Below, one piece after another: positions 1 through 8,222 of a stretch of 64,000 nucleotides of DNA (position 1 is its first letter; the number at the start of each line of letters is the position of its first letter). The translations under genes were made by a program, and so were the position numbers. This stretch comes from Flavobacteriales bacterium UBA2669 (GTDB lineage Bacteria; Bacteroidota; Bacteroidia; Flavobacteriales_E; Vicingaceae). Location of the stretch: assembly GCA_002359215.1 (NCBI GenBank), contig DEMN01000006.1, positions 186,001-250,000 of the forward strand. The letters are read 5' to 3'. The notes under the pieces are model-generated. The model saw only the letters and a list, made by a program, of their open reading frames with translations. It was not told the origin of the DNA and made no database searches.

Positions 1-801
1 TAAATGAGCAGCTCCAATTCCACTAAAAAGGCTAATGTTTTGTTTAATAATAGAGTCAATTTGGTTTGCCATTATGATGTTTCTTTCATACAACATATAT
101 TTTAAATAGTTGTCTGAAGAAAGTGCAGCTTGTAAAGAATCAATCATATCTAAATCCTGACTTCTATAAGCGTCCATTAGAATTTCGAAAGCAGATTTAT
201 CTTTGGTAAGTTTTTTTACCCATTCAGGGGTTTCTTTATTTTCCATATCCGGAATGCTAGCTAACTTAACCAATTTGGAATTATGTTTAAAATCTTCTAA
301 ACTGTAAATAGGTTTATTGTTTTTGCTAGCTACTTGATAGATAAACATATCTAAAAATGTTTCTTCTTCAAAATCTGAATTAGCTTTGTTTTCTCTATAT
401 AATAACCAGTTAGCCATGTAGTGATCGGTAGAGATTTCATTTCCCAACACATTATTATCTACTTTTTTAAGTTTAAAAGCTTCTTGGTAAAAACCATTGT
501 AGTGTTGGTTGTTGATGCCGTAACTTCCTAAATAATCACTTCCGTATTCAGAATCTAAGATTTCATCGAGCCACATGATAGGGTTTGATTCTAAAGCAAT
601 AGCATCAGCTTCATTTATAGCATTGAAAAATTCCTCGCCTAAATGGAAGGCAATTCTACCACTTACGTGCATGTTTCCGTATAAATAGGAGTTCTTTTCT
701 AATCCATTTCCTGAGATTTTCCAAAGCAGTCCTTGGTATTTTTCTTGACTATAAACCGATGTTATGGCGAAAATAGAGAGTATAATGGGTAGTAATTTCA
801 T
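1..801 (-). CDS. TraB/GumN family protein, 3' end cut by window edge
   Basis: The frame opens at an ATG at 799-801 and stays open for 267 codons to position 1, so the C-terminus lies outside the window. The N-terminus (MKLLPIILSIFAITSVYS) is a signal peptide, so the product is exported. The sequence then gives LYGNMHVSGR near residue 40, matching the first conserved block of the TraB/PrgY/GumN fold, and the last visible residues are GIGAAHL, matching its second conserved GxxH block. Family members are called inhibitors or metalloproteases of the erythromycin-esterase-like fold; most bacterial ones have no proven role. It lies 49 nt downstream of the DinB-fold gene on the same strand. The fold assignment is firm; the biochemical role is unknown. 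Confidence 0.8.
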   Translation of the reverse strand, partial: MKLLPIILSIFAITSVYSQEKYQGLLWKISGNGLEKNSYLYGNMHVSGRIAFHLGEEFFNAINEADAIALESNPIMWLDEILDSEYGSDYLGSYGINNQHYNGFYQEAFKLKKVDNNVLGNEISTDHYMANWLLYRENKANSDFEEETFLDMFIYQVASKNNKPIYSLEDFKHNSKLVKLASIPDMENKETPEWVKKLTKDKSAFEILMDAYRSQDLDMIDSLQAALSSDNYLKYMLYERNIIMANQIDSIIKQNISLFSGIGAAHL

Positions 802-850
802 ATATTTTTAATTATTGCTAGATAATAAACTAAACAATTGAATTTTTATT

Positions 851-1348
851 TTAAATGGTTTTTACATCAAACAATTTACATAACCAGCTTAAATGCCCTG
901 CGTGAGCACATTCGTGGCGAATAGCATGTTTGATAATTGCTCTTACGCTATCTTCGCCACCAAAAGTAATTCCGTTGGTGGTTGGTTTGCTTAGATCTTT
1001 ATCAGTTAATTGGGCAACATAATTAATAGCAGTTTGATGCACTTCTTTAAAGTATTTTAAAATTTCTTCAAAAGAAGGAGCGTCTTCTTTTTTAGGAGGA
1101 ATAGAGCCTAAACCGTATTGTCTTGCCCATGGAATTTTAACACGTTCTCCTCCGGTGCAAACCAATAGTAACCAATTTTCTGAAATAGTAATATGAGCAA
1201 CCAACCAACTTATGCTGTTAAATTGTTTGCCATCAATTTCAAAAATTTTATGTTCGTCTTTGCCTTTTAATTTAGAGAGGTAAAACTTGGTTAAATCCCT
1301 CGATAATTCAAGCATTTCAACTAATGTTTGTGTTTCTGATTTTGGCAT
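851..1348 (-). CDS. DinB-fold putative metal-dependent protein
   Basis: This 165-residue protein matches the DinB/YfiT-like four-helix bundle. Histidines sit where the family binds a divalent metal: H52 in helix 2 and the pair H145/H149 in RHECAHAGHL near the C-terminus. The length is typical. DinB-fold proteins include thiol-dependent transferases, often bacillithiol-linked, and many members with no known substrate. There is no signal peptide, so it should be cytoplasmic. A strong terminator separates it from the cyclophilin gene upstream, so it is probably expressed from its own weak promoter together with the TraB/GumN gene. The family assignment is good; the substrate cannot be read. Confidence 0.8.
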   Translation of the reverse strand: MPKSETQTLVEMLELSRDLTKFYLSKLKGKDEHKIFEIDGKQFNSISWLVAHITISENWLLLVCTGGERVKIPWARQYGLGSIPPKKEDAPSFEEILKYFKEVHQTAINYVAQLTDKDLSKPTTNGITFGGEDSVRAIIKHAIRHECAHAGHLSWLCKLFDVKTI

Positions 1349-1364
1349 ACTATATTTTTTTAAT

Positions 1365-1399
1365 TAAGAAGCGAAGCCTTTTAGAGACTTCGCTTCTTA
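1365..1399 (-). terminator. Terminator of the cyclophilin gene
   Basis: A 12-bp perfect stem (1365-1376 pairing with 1388-1399, core AAGAAGCGAAG) with an 11-nt loop is followed on the minus strand by a T-rich run. It lies 38 nt after the cyclophilin stop codon. Confidence 0.8.
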
Positions 1400-1436
1400 T
1401 TCTTAAATGAATGTATAAAAATAAAGAAAATTAAAA

Positions 1437-1865
1437 TTACATTACTTCAATTTTCAAAATTTTATCTCCTTGCCTAATATCGTCAACAATGTCAACACCT
1501 TCTACCACTTTGCCGAAACAAGTATGATTTCTGTCTAAATGAGCAGTATTGTTTCTGCTGTGGCAAATAAAAAATTGAGAACCACCTGTATTTCTTCCGG
1601 CATGAGCCATAGATAAAACACCTCTATCATGATATTGGTTTTTACCATCTAATTCACAATCGATAGAATAGCCTGGTCCACCAGCACCAGTTCCATCAGG
1701 ACATCCACCTTGAATTACAAAATCAGGAATTACTCTGTGAAACGTTAACCCATCATAAAAACCTTTTTTTGCTAAGGTAGTAAAGTTTTCTACTGTTTTA
1801 GGAGCGTCCTTGTCGTAAAACTCTACGGTCATGTCTCCTTTTTCTGTTTTGATAATTGCTTTCAT
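1437..1865 (-). CDS. Peptidyl-prolyl cis-trans isomerase, cyclophilin type
   Basis: The 142 residues are a minimal single-domain cyclophilin that catalyses proline cis-trans isomerisation during protein folding. Active-site residues are visible: FHRV at 42-45 with R44, F49 and Q52 in the stretch PDFVIQGG, the GSQFFI strand at 95-100, and HLD at 109-111, where bacterial members carry His in place of the Trp of human CypA. There is no signal peptide, so this is a cytosolic form resembling PpiB. It appears monocistronic, with a terminator directly downstream. The protein starts at the first ATG of the frame and the N-terminal strand (MKAIIKTEKG) matches family starts. Confidence 0.95.
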   Translation of the reverse strand: MKAIIKTEKGDMTVEFYDKDAPKTVENFTTLAKKGFYDGLTFHRVIPDFVIQGGCPDGTGAGGPGYSIDCELDGKNQYHDRGVLSMAHAGRNTGGSQFFICHSRNNTAHLDRNHTCFGKVVEGVDIVDDIRQGDKILKIEVM

Positions 1866-1944
1866 GCTTGTATGTTTAAAGTTTAATGTTAATAGTTATT
1901 CGTTAATAAGTTAATAGTTGTCGGTTCATAATCTATAATTGCTA

Positions 1945-2871
1945 TCAATCTACTCTTCCTGCCAGCAAATATAGTACAGCCATCCGTATAGCCACACCGT
2001 TTTCTACCTGATTTAAAATGATGGATTGATTGCTGTCTGCTACATCAGAGGTTATCTCAACACCTCTGTTAATTGGTCCTGGGTGCATTATGGTTATTTT
2101 TTTTGAAAGAGAATCTAACAATTCTTTATTTAAACCATATTGTTGAGTATATTCTCTTATTGACGGAAAGAATTTAGTGTCTTGTCTTTCTAGTTGTATT
2201 CTAAGCATCATGGCAATGTCACACCATTCTAGGGCTTCTTTTAAGTTAGAAATAACCTCTACGCCAAGTGAGTTAATGTATTTTGGAATAAGTGTAAGTG
2301 GTCCGCAAACTTTAACATTTGCACCCATTTTTTGTAAACAAAAGATGTTAGATAATGCTACTCTAGAGTGAGTAATATCTCCCACTATTATAATGTTTTT
2401 ACCTGTTAAATCTTTGTATTTCTCTCTCATGGAATATCCATCAAGCAGTGCTTGTGTAGGATGTTCGTGAGCACCATCTCCTGCATTTATAATTTTTGCA
2501 TCTACATGTTGAGATAGAAAATAAGCAGCTCCCGGATTGGGATGTCTCATTACCACCATGTCAACTTTCATAGAAAGGATGTTGTTAACGGTGTCTATTA
2601 AAGTTTCTCCTTTGGTAACAGAGGAGCTCGATGATGCAAAGTTGATAACATCTGCAGAAAGTCTTTTTTCAGCTAGTTCAAAAGAAAGCTTGGTTCTGGT
2701 AGAGTTCTCGAAAAATAAATTGGCAATGGTAATGTCTCGTAAAGAAGGAACTTTTTTTATCGGACGATTAATTACTTGTTTAAAATGATCGGCAGTTTCA
2801 AAAATTAGGTTAATATCTTCTTTCTGAAGATATTTTATTCCTAATAAATGTTTGGTACTTAGCTTACTCAT
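1945..2871 (-). CDS. pyrB: Aspartate carbamoyltransferase catalytic chain
   Basis: PyrB condenses carbamoyl phosphate and aspartate in the second step of UMP synthesis. The carbamoyl-phosphate site is clear: STRT at residues 57-60, then the HPTQALLD stretch and HPGPINRG near the C-terminus. The length of 308 aa is normal for the catalytic chain. No pyrI regulatory chain lies beside it; pyrR precedes it by 57 nt on the same strand, so the two form a pyrimidine operon. Feedback control through a PyrI subunit is therefore not suggested locally. Identification is firm. Confidence 0.97.
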   Translation of the reverse strand: MSKLSTKHLLGIKYLQKEDINLIFETADHFKQVINRPIKKVPSLRDITIANLFFENSTRTKLSFELAEKRLSADVINFASSSSSVTKGETLIDTVNNILSMKVDMVVMRHPNPGAAYFLSQHVDAKIINAGDGAHEHPTQALLDGYSMREKYKDLTGKNIIIVGDITHSRVALSNIFCLQKMGANVKVCGPLTLIPKYINSLGVEVISNLKEALEWCDIAMMLRIQLERQDTKFFPSIREYTQQYGLNKELLDSLSKKITIMHPGPINRGVEITSDVADSNQSIILNQVENGVAIRMAVLYLLAGRVD

Positions 2872-2928
2872 TTATATTGTTGTTTGTTAATTGTTATTTT
2901 AATCTCAAATTTTTGATTTCCAATTACT

Positions 2929-3477
2929 TTATTCCGGTGTATATAAAATTACTTTATCTTCTTTGTCAATATTTTTCCAGTTTACTTTAACTCTTTCTGA
3001 AACAATTGAATGTACGTTTTTTCCAATATAATCTGCTTGTATGGGTAAATGTCTTTTATATCTTCGGTTTATTAGAACCAATAACTCAACCGTTTTTGGT
3101 CGTCCGAATGCTAGCATAGCATCCAATCCGGAACGTATGGTTCTGCCGGTAAAAAGTACATCATCTATTAAGATGACTTTTTTATCTTCAATTATAAAAT
3201 TAATTTCGGTTTTGTTTGGAATGATAGGGGTTTCTTGTCTTCTAAAATCATCTCTATAGAATGTAATATCGAGTGAACCGAGTTTAATATCAAGTTTTGC
3301 ATTAATTTTCATTAACTCTTGATGAATTCTCTCTGCTAAGAAATAACCTCTAGGTTGTAGTCCTATAATAACAGTATCTTTAAAATCACCGTAATTTTCA
3401 ATGAGTTGGTGAGATAGTCTTTTGATTGTTAGTTCAAATTGTTTAGGGTCTAATATGATTCTATCCGAACTTTGCAT
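2929..3477 (-). CDS. pyrR: PyrR-type phosphoribosyltransferase / pyrimidine regulator
   Basis: The protein carries the PRPP-binding loop of type I phosphoribosyltransferases (ILIDDVLFTGRT, residues 102-113) and PRG at 42-44, as in PyrR, which has uracil phosphoribosyltransferase activity and in Gram-positives controls pyr mRNA attenuation. I start it at the ATG at 3475-3477, giving 182 aa, the usual PyrR length. The frame is open for 23 more codons, but a promoter (-7 element 3485-3492) lies inside that extension and its product would not resemble PyrR. It heads an operon with pyrB. No PyrR-binding attenuator was recognised in the short gap before pyrB, so regulation here may differ from Bacillus. 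Confidence 0.93.
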   Translation of the reverse strand: MQSSDRIILDPKQFELTIKRLSHQLIENYGDFKDTVIIGLQPRGYFLAERIHQELMKINAKLDIKLGSLDITFYRDDFRRQETPIIPNKTEINFIIEDKKVILIDDVLFTGRTIRSGLDAMLAFGRPKTVELLVLINRRYKRHLPIQADYIGKNVHSIVSERVKVNWKNIDKEDKVILYTPE

Positions 3478-3484
3478 GTGTTTG

Positions 3485-3517
3485 CAAATATAGATACTAA
3501 GTTGATTGTAGTTGCAA
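3485..3517 (-). promoter_or_regulatory. pyrR-pyrB promoter
   Basis: On the minus strand a TATATTTG (3485-3492) matches the Bacteroidota -7 consensus TAnnTTTG, with TTG (3515-3517) 22 nt upstream. Transcription would begin only a few bases before the ATG at 3477, giving a nearly leaderless message and supporting the short start. Confidence 0.6.
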
Positions 3518-3544
3518 TTTATGTTGCATTTTTTTGATTTTCTC

Positions 3545-3580
3545 AAAAAAAAACTGCCTCGATAAATTTCAAGACAGTTT
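3545..3580 (-). terminator. rpsA terminator
   Basis: AAACTGTCT and AGGCAGTTT (minus strand; plus coordinates 3572-3580 and 3551-3559) pair with one G-T wobble, followed by a run of T residues (3545-3553 on the complementary strand). It lies 25 nt after the rpsA stop. Confidence 0.8.
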
Positions 3581-3605
3581 TTACTATTGTTTTAAAAAAG
3601 AAAAA

Positions 3606-5576
3606 TTATTTTTTCTCTTCTTTTTCTAAGTCAGCTTTTAAGTTAGAAAGAGCATCTAAATCACCTAAAGTGGTTTTTTCGATGTTATCATTTACTTTTT
3701 TCACTGCACTGTTAGAAGAAGATTTTGTTTTTCCTTTGGCTTTTGGTTTAACATCATCCTCAGTTTCTTTAAAAGTTTGAGTATGAGATAAAACAATTTT
3801 CTTAGCTCCTTTGTTGAATTCAACAATTATAAACGATGCTTTTTCATCAGCTGCTAAGAATGAACCATCTTCTTTTTCGGCATTTTTCTTAGTAACGATT
3901 CCTTCAACACCATACTGTAAAGAAACAATGTATAAGCCTTTAGGAGTAATCTCTGTAACAGTTCCTTCGTGAGTTGAACCTTCAGTAAATACAGTTTCAA
4001 ATACATCCCATGGATTTTCTTCTAATTGTTTATGTCCTAGACTTAACCTTCTGTTTTCTCTATCAATCTCTAAAATAACTACTTCAATTTCGTCACCTAG
4101 CTTTGTTATTTCAGAAGGGTGATTAATTTTCTTAGACCAAGATAAGTCTGAGATGTGGATTAATCCATCAACACCAGATTCTAATTCAACAAATACACCA
4201 AAGTCAGAAATATTTGAAACTTTTCCTTTATGTTTAGATTCTACACTATATTTAGTTTCAATATCTTCCCAAGGGTCAGAAGTTAATTGTTTAACACCTA
4301 GAGACATTTTTCTTTCTTCTCTGTCTAATGTTAATACTTGTGCTTCTACTTCTTGACCAACTTTGAAGAATTCTTGAGCTGGCTTTAAATGGTTGCTCCA
4401 AGTAATTTCTGAAACGTGAATTAAACCTTCAACGCCTGGAATTACTTCAATGAAAGCACCATAATCGGCAACAACAACAACTTTTCCTTTAACAGTATCA
4501 CCAACAGATAGGTTAGCATCTAACTTATCCCATGGGTGCTCATGTAATTGTTTTACACCAAGAGCAATACGTTTTTTGTCATCATCAAAATCAAGTATAA
4601 CAACATTTATTTTTTGATCTAGTTCAAGAATTTCTTCTGGATGATTTATTCTTCCCCAAGATAGGTCAGTAATGTGGATTAATCCATCAACACCACCTAA
4701 ATCAACAAATACACCGTAAGAAGTAATGTTTTTAACAATACCTTCTAATACTTGTCCTTTCTCTAATTTAGAAATAATTTGAACTTTTTGTTGTTCTAAC
4801 TCAGCTTCAATTAATGCTTTGTGAGAAACTACAATGTTTTTAAATTCTTTGTTGATTTTAACCACTTTGAATTCCATGATTTTATCAACGTAAATATCGT
4901 AATCTCTAACTGGTTTAACATCAATTTGAGAACCTGGCAAGAATGCTTCGATACCAAATACATCAACGATAAGGCCACCTTTAGTTCTACATTTAACGTA
5001 ACCTTTAACGATTTCTTGAGATTCAAGAACTTCGTTAACTCTATCCCAAGCTTTAAGCGCTCTAGCTCTGCTATGAGAAAGAATAAGTTGTCCGTTTTTA
5101 TCTTCTTGGTTTACAACAAAAACTTCTACTTTATCTCCTTCTTTTAAATCAGGGTTGTATCTGAATTCAGAAATAGAAATAACTCCTTCCGATTTAAAAC
5201 CGATGTTTACAACAACATCTCTGTTTGTTTTAGCAACGATAGTTCCTTCAATAACTTCTTCGTTTCCGATAGTTTTTAAAGTTTCATCATACAGTGCTTC
5301 CAATTCTTTTTTCTCAGCAGCAGAGTAAGTTTCTTCGTATTTACCAATTCTGTCCCAATCGAAATCAGCTAAAGGCTTAATTTCTTCTTTTTTCTTAGCA
5401 ACAGGAGGGGCTTTTTTTACTGGTTCTTTTGCAGGAGTTTCTGCTTTTTCTTCAATTGCTTTTTCGGCTTTAGTTTCCGTTTTTTCTTTGGTTTCAGCAG
5501 TTTTTTTAGTGGTAGTTTTTTTAGCAACTACTTTTTTTTCTTTGCCTTCATCGGCAGATTTTTTTTTGTCAGTCAT
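3606..5576 (-). CDS. rpsA: 30S ribosomal protein S1
   Basis: S1 holds mRNA on the 30S subunit and is needed for initiation on messages with weak Shine-Dalgarno sequences, the rule in Bacteroidota. Six S1/OB-fold repeats are visible; each begins with a strand such as EEVIEGTIV, QEIVKGYVKC, GQVLEGIVKN, GDTVKGKVVV, ESKHKGKVSN or GSTHEGTVTE, and repeats 3-5 share the G(V/A)F(V/I)E/D...GLIH(I/V)S signature. About 70 residues of Lys/Glu/Ala-rich tail precede repeat 1, and a further charged tail follows repeat 6. I prefer the ATG at 5574-5576 (MTDKKK, 656 aa) over the one at 5597. The long leader carries a promoter and a possible pseudoknot, consistent with autoregulation as known for S1 in E. coli. 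Confidence 0.95.
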   Translation of the reverse strand: MTDKKKSADEGKEKKVVAKKTTTKKTAETKEKTETKAEKAIEEKAETPAKEPVKKAPPVAKKKEEIKPLADFDWDRIGKYEETYSAAEKKELEALYDETLKTIGNEEVIEGTIVAKTNRDVVVNIGFKSEGVISISEFRYNPDLKEGDKVEVFVVNQEDKNGQLILSHSRARALKAWDRVNEVLESQEIVKGYVKCRTKGGLIVDVFGIEAFLPGSQIDVKPVRDYDIYVDKIMEFKVVKINKEFKNIVVSHKALIEAELEQQKVQIISKLEKGQVLEGIVKNITSYGVFVDLGGVDGLIHITDLSWGRINHPEEILELDQKINVVILDFDDDKKRIALGVKQLHEHPWDKLDANLSVGDTVKGKVVVVADYGAFIEVIPGVEGLIHVSEITWSNHLKPAQEFFKVGQEVEAQVLTLDREERKMSLGVKQLTSDPWEDIETKYSVESKHKGKVSNISDFGVFVELESGVDGLIHISDLSWSKKINHPSEITKLGDEIEVVILEIDRENRRLSLGHKQLEENPWDVFETVFTEGSTHEGTVTEITPKGLYIVSLQYGVEGIVTKKNAEKEDGSFLAADEKASFIIVEFNKGAKKIVLSHTQTFKETEDDVKPKAKGKTKSSSNSAVKKVNDNIEKTTLGDLDALSNLKADLEKEEKK

Positions 5577-5603
5577 TTTATTTAATTTGTATCTCATTCT
5601 TTA

Positions 5604-5652
5604 CAGCACCAATGAGAGAGGGTTTGTTTAAGACCATGTGCTGAAAATGGTC
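5604..5652 (-). promoter_or_regulatory. Possible H-type pseudoknot in the rpsA leader
   Basis: In the mRNA, GACCAT (5652-5647) pairs with ATGGTC (5637-5632). CAGCAC in the loop of that hairpin (5643-5638) is complementary to GTGCTG downstream (5609-5604). Both stems are perfect 6-mers, arranged as stem 1, a 3-nt loop, stem 2 with no linker, and a 22-nt loop, ending 27 nt before the ATG. The pairing is read directly; a regulatory role is inferred. Confidence 0.5.
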
Positions 5653-5670
5653 GTTCTTTTTTAAGGAGGA

Positions 5671-5700
5671 CAAAAGTAGGTTTTATTATTTAGTTATCAA
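5671..5700 (-). promoter_or_regulatory. rpsA promoter
   Basis: TACTTTTG (5671-5678, minus strand) fits TAnnTTTG, with TTG (5698-5700) exactly 19 nt upstream. Transcription would start near 5665, giving a leader of about 90 nt. Confidence 0.7.
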
Positions 5701-5879
5701 AACAATCTAATTACTATTTTGTGCTTGAATAACTTCCTAATTGAAGGTTCTCTTTAAATAATAAGAAAGAGGGGTGTTATAATTTAGAATTGAATAATTG
5801 GTGCTAATCTATGTTAGAGTTGATGTGTTTTAATCATAACCATATAAAAGTGCATTTTTAGTGGTTTAATTATATTGAC

Positions 5880-5887
5880 TATTTTTG
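5880..5887 (+). promoter_or_regulatory. Promoter -7 element of the sulfotransferase gene
   Basis: TATTTTTG matches TAnnTTTG and lies 50 nt before the ATG. No well-spaced TTG -33 element is seen. Confidence 0.5.
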
Positions 5888-5936
5888 CAGACAAGTATAA
5901 AAATATTAATTAAATAATTTTGACAAATCATTTTTA

Positions 5937-6914
5937 ATGTCCAAAATAAATTACTCAAATAAAAAGAAAAATAAAGATATTATTATTGTTGGTCCACCAA
6001 GAAGTGGGACAACATGGATAGGAAAAGTGTTATCGGCAAATGAAGGTGTTAAATATGTTCATGAACCTGATAATGAAAGGGTTAAATTCTTAGGTTATTA
6101 TTATAAAAAAGGATTACATAGATTTTCGTATTTAAAAAAAGACAGTACAAATGAAGGTTATTTGAGAATCTTTACAAAAGCACTAAATAAAAAATATCTT
6201 TTTAATGAGGGGCATTATAATCATGCTTTTTATAGAGCAACTAGTCTTACAAAAGAAAAAATAGAAAATAATCTAAGTGGTAACGGTATAAATGATGAAA
6301 AACATCCATTAGGTATAGAGTTGATTCAGCCTTTCTTTAATTTGTTTTTGCTCTCAGATAATAGGAAGACAATTTTAAAAAGTGTTCATGCCTGTTTAAG
6401 TGTACCTTATTTAGTAAAAAATTTAGAAGTGGATGTGTTAGTGGTTATAAGAAATCCTTTGGCAGTAGTTTCTAGTTATGTTAGAATGAAAATGTTGGAA
6501 GCAAATAGACATCTTTATAGACATAAAAGAGTTTGGAATGATTTTATAGAGCCTCGTAAAGAAAAGTTTAATAAACTCCATACCCCTCTAGAAATGTATG
6601 GTTTTCAAGTAGGGTTATTGCATTATGCATTAAAAAAGTATTCAGAAGAATTGGGGTTAACTGTTGTGAGGTATGAAGAGTTTTATCCAAATCCTAAAGA
6701 AAAATTTAAAGAGATATATGATGATTATGGGTTGCTATGGAATAATACAGTTGAGGAATACATTGATGCATTGAACAAAAAAGGTTCTGGATATAATACT
6801 AATAGAAATATTAAAGAACAATTTTTTGAGTTTAAAAATCATTTAACGAAAACACAAGTAGCACAAATTATAAAAGGATATAATGTGTTTGAAAATCAAT
6901 TCTATTCTTTTTAA
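5937..6914 (+). CDS. PAPS-dependent sulfotransferase
   Basis: The enzyme should transfer sulfate from PAPS to a hydroxyl or amino group. The 5'-phosphosulfate loop is GPPRSGTTWIGK (residues 19-30), and the 3'-phosphate site is VVIRNPLAVVSS (169-180) with R172 and S179/S180. A basic patch at KSVH (148-151) is nearby. The length of 325 aa fits carbohydrate-type sulfotransferases (Sulfotransfer_1/3). There is no signal peptide or membrane segment, so it acts in the cytoplasm, probably on a lipid-linked glycan precursor. It precedes a glycosyltransferase by 63 nt on the same strand, pointing to surface polysaccharide. The acceptor is unknown, and no PAPS-synthesis genes are near. Confidence 0.9.
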   Translation: MSKINYSNKKKNKDIIIVGPPRSGTTWIGKVLSANEGVKYVHEPDNERVKFLGYYYKKGLHRFSYLKKDSTNEGYLRIFTKALNKKYLFNEGHYNHAFYRATSLTKEKIENNLSGNGINDEKHPLGIELIQPFFNLFLLSDNRKTILKSVHACLSVPYLVKNLEVDVLVVIRNPLAVVSSYVRMKMLEANRHLYRHKRVWNDFIEPRKEKFNKLHTPLEMYGFQVGLLHYALKKYSEELGLTVVRYEEFYPNPKEKFKEIYDDYGLLWNNTVEEYIDALNKKGSGYNTNRNIKEQFFEFKNHLTKTQVAQIIKGYNVFENQFYSF

Positions 6915-6977
6915 AGTAAAAAATTAAAAAAAAAGTGTCAAACATGAATCCTGATTTTTAAATACTTTATAAGGTTA

Positions 6978-8159
6978 ATGAAAATAGCCATCATTGAAAT
7001 AGATTATCATCCAGAGGTGTTAAAGAATATGTGTAATATTCTTGATGATACATTTATGGAAATTACTTTTTACACAACAGAAAAAATTTATAAGCAAGTT
7101 AATGATGAACACGTGTTTGAAAAATTTAACTGGGTTTATTTTTCTGAAGATGAAAGTTTAAAAGCATTTTTTTTATATCATAAAGAAAACATAAACAGTT
7201 CTGATATTGTGTTTTTTAATACACTTGCTAGTAATTTTCGGTTTTTTTCGGCTTTTGAGTTTACAGGAAAAAAAATTCTGAGAGTTCATAATACGAATGC
7301 TTATTTTTCACCAGCCAATAATTATTTTCCTAAATGGACTTTATTTTATTTATTTAAAGATGTTTCTCATATCATCAGAAAAACAATTTTTTCATTAGAT
7401 TGGTATTATCGAAAAAAATTTATAGAAACTGTAGATTATTTTGTGTTTGCTGATGAAAAACTTAGAGAGTATGCAATTGATGAAATGTTAATAAACAAAG
7501 AGAAAACATTAGCTTCAATTCCATTAGCTCATTACTCTGAATGTTATGAAAAATCGAAAAAAACACACGAGGTGGTAGTCACTATACCAGGAGCTATAGA
7601 TCCTAGAAGAAAAGATTATGACATGCTTTATAATGCTTTAAAAATAGCTTCTTCTAAGTTCGATGCACCTGTTAAAATTTATTTTTTGGGTAAAGCCAAC
7701 GGAAAATATGCCAATTTTGTAAAGAGAATGTTCAAATCACTAGAGTCTAAAAGCTTATTCATTTCTTTTTATAAAGATAGAGTGCCTCAAAGTACTTTCT
7801 CATCTGTGTTAAAATCTACTGATTTTTTAACGCTTCCATTAAAAATTGAAACACGTTACACTATTTATACCGAAAGATATGGGTTTACAAAAATATCAGG
7901 AGGAATAAATGATATGATTCATTATGGAAAGCCGTGTGTTTTAACTTCATTGTATCCTTTATCCAATGAATTAAAACAAGTTACTGGTCAATATTCAAGT
8001 GTAAATGAATTTGCTGAAATAATGATAGATTGGGTGAATAATAGAAAGTTTGTAGAATATCAAAAAAATGTAGCATTGAGTTTGAAAAATTATGAAAAAG
8101 GTCAATTAAAAGTAAAAATTGAACAAATATTTTCATCAATTACTTCGGAGCATAATTAA
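6978..8159 (+). CDS. Glycosyltransferase, GT-B fold
   Basis: The 393-residue protein has a two-domain GT-B layout. The N-terminal half is poorly conserved and contains LRVHNTNAYF near residue 110. The C-terminal half opens with VTIPGAIDPRRKDYDML (about 200-216), typical of the start of the donor-binding domain, and continues with IYFLGKANG and TERYGFTKISGGINDMIHYG, where a Glu plus a Gly-rich turn would hold the nucleotide sugar. It resembles GT4-like enzymes but the canonical EX7E is not exact. It follows the sulfotransferase and probably acts on the same glycan. Base composition is somewhat more AT-rich than in the housekeeping flanks, which hints at a variable locus. The specificity cannot be read. 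Confidence 0.8.
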   Translation: MKIAIIEIDYHPEVLKNMCNILDDTFMEITFYTTEKIYKQVNDEHVFEKFNWVYFSEDESLKAFFLYHKENINSSDIVFFNTLASNFRFFSAFEFTGKKILRVHNTNAYFSPANNYFPKWTLFYLFKDVSHIIRKTIFSLDWYYRKKFIETVDYFVFADEKLREYAIDEMLINKEKTLASIPLAHYSECYEKSKKTHEVVVTIPGAIDPRRKDYDMLYNALKIASSKFDAPVKIYFLGKANGKYANFVKRMFKSLESKSLFISFYKDRVPQSTFSSVLKSTDFLTLPLKIETRYTIYTERYGFTKISGGINDMIHYGKPCVLTSLYPLSNELKQVTGQYSSVNEFAEIMIDWVNNRKFVEYQKNVALSLKNYEKGQLKVKIEQIFSSITSEHN

Positions 8160-8169
8160 AAATACATTG

Positions 8170-8183
8170 CATAGCAAGCTATG
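8170..8183 (+). terminator. Weak terminator after the glycosyltransferase
   Basis: CATAGC-AA-GCTATG followed by TTTCTTTG, starting 10 nt past the stop codon. The stem is short and the T-run broken. Confidence 0.35.
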
Positions 8184-8222
8184 TTTCTTTGTCTATATTA
8201 ATCGAATTTGTAAAGTTGAAGA

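Larger units (their letters stand above)
5598..5936. other. Intergenic region between divergent rpsA and sulfotransferase genes
   Basis: This is the longest stretch without a gene. It holds the rpsA leader and promoter (5604-5700) and the sulfotransferase promoter (5880-5887). The AT-rich part between about 5700 and 5870 shows no ORF, repeat or RNA gene that I can recognise. Confidence 0.7.

Noticed and set aside
1888..1919. Two copies of GTTAATAGTT 22 nt apart before the pyrB stop region
   Set aside because: They are short AT-rich repeats of a kind expected by chance in this composition.
3478..3546. N-terminal extension of PyrR by 23 codons
   Set aside because: The extension contains the promoter and is rich in Cys/Asn/Lys unlike the family; the 182-aa form has the normal length.
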